Source: CAMDPA01 sp965223035
GTDB taxonomy: Bacteria > Pseudomonadota > Alphaproteobacteria > Rhizobiales > Hyphomicrobiaceae
Length of the DNA: 64,000 nucleotides
Direction of reading: 5' to 3'
Assembly (NCBI GenBank): GCA_965223035.1
Contig: OZ244980.1
Coordinates: 4,898,001 to 4,962,000 of the forward strand
Made by a program: the position numbers and the translations under genes. Shown here in pieces: positions 64,000 through 64,000 of the stretch. Numbering within the stretch: the stretch's first letter is position 1; the number at the start of each line of letters is the position of its first letter. Below the pieces are notes generated by a model that made no database searches, was not told where the DNA came from, and worked only from the letters and a program-made list of their open reading frames with translations.

Positions 64000-64000
64000 C

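Overview
The window is a 64-kb, GC-rich, densely coding chromosomal segment whose gene content points to an alphaproteobacterium, probably a heterotrophic soil or marine Rhodospirillales- or Reyranella-like lineage. The grounds are the style of ParC, XseA, GluQ-RS, CcdA and MtgA, many small-molecule catabolic genes, taurine/nitrate-type ABC uptake genes, and a helix-hairpin-helix module of the kind found at the C-terminus of alphaproteobacterial NuoE. The lineage is an inference; no rRNA is present. I see no phage, plasmid, CRISPR or transposase genes. The one RNA gene is tRNA-Ala(CGC) at 27714-27789.

Layout. 1-12 kb: the end of a biotin-dependent acyl-CoA carboxylase (LiuD-like), a sodium:solute symporter, a HAD phosphatase, an FAD aromatic monooxygenase, parC, a two-gene ABC exporter, a short-chain dehydrogenase (SDR) remnant and a TauD-type dioxygenase. 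12-24 kb: B12-dependent methylmalonyl-CoA mutase, mtgA, a polyprenyl diphosphate synthase, a UbiD decarboxylase, an alpha/beta hydrolase, a Pro-rich DUF1287 protein, gluQ and a secreted protein. 24-31 kb: an AlkA-type glycosylase, an esterase, a NamZ-type exo-muramidase, a TIM-barrel isomerase, tRNA-Ala, an SDR, an LLM flavin oxidoreductase and a solute-binding protein without a signal peptide. 32-38 kb: a NMT1/TauA-type binding protein facing a convergent operon of one ATPase and two permeases, then a decayed permease-amidase pair. 38-50 kb: a double-OsmC protein, xseA, a GMC oxidoreductase, pyrF, a class II aldolase, a DAO oxidoreductase, an MFS transporter with a threonine-dehydratase-like enzyme, and ccdA-thiD. 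51-56 kb: an envelope operon of a TolA/OmpA-like giant, a 35-residue membrane peptide and a membrane-anchored protein with three HhH modules. 56-64 kb: a lipoprotein, a GNAT, an FAA hydrolase, an aminotransferase, another SDR, a TauE exporter, a second UbiD and the end of an acyl-CoA ligase.

The most striking feature is not a gene. Nearly every larger intergenic gap holds copies of two dispersed palindromic elements, called A and B here. Element A has up to two hairpins and is bounded by CTAG. Element B is one long hairpin plus a short tail hairpin and usually ends ATGATCTAG. There are 13 A-like and 14 B-like copies. They often abut each other, one A sits inside a B, some carry internal tandem expansions, and the terminal CTAG supplies the TAG stop codon of seven genes, on both strands because CTAG is its own complement. 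No transposase is in the window, so they look like non-autonomous, MITE- or REP-like elements with a taste for gene ends.

Functionally, the genes suggest a catabolic generalist: leucine/propionate carbon through the carboxylase and mutase, aromatic or unsaturated acids through two UbiDs, the FAD monooxygenase, the FAA hydrolase and a CoA ligase, sulfonate- or amide-like solutes through the ABC system and TauD, and amino or keto acids through the aminotransferase, dehydratase and DAO enzymes. These links are inferred from families and proximity; substrates are not readable from the sequence.
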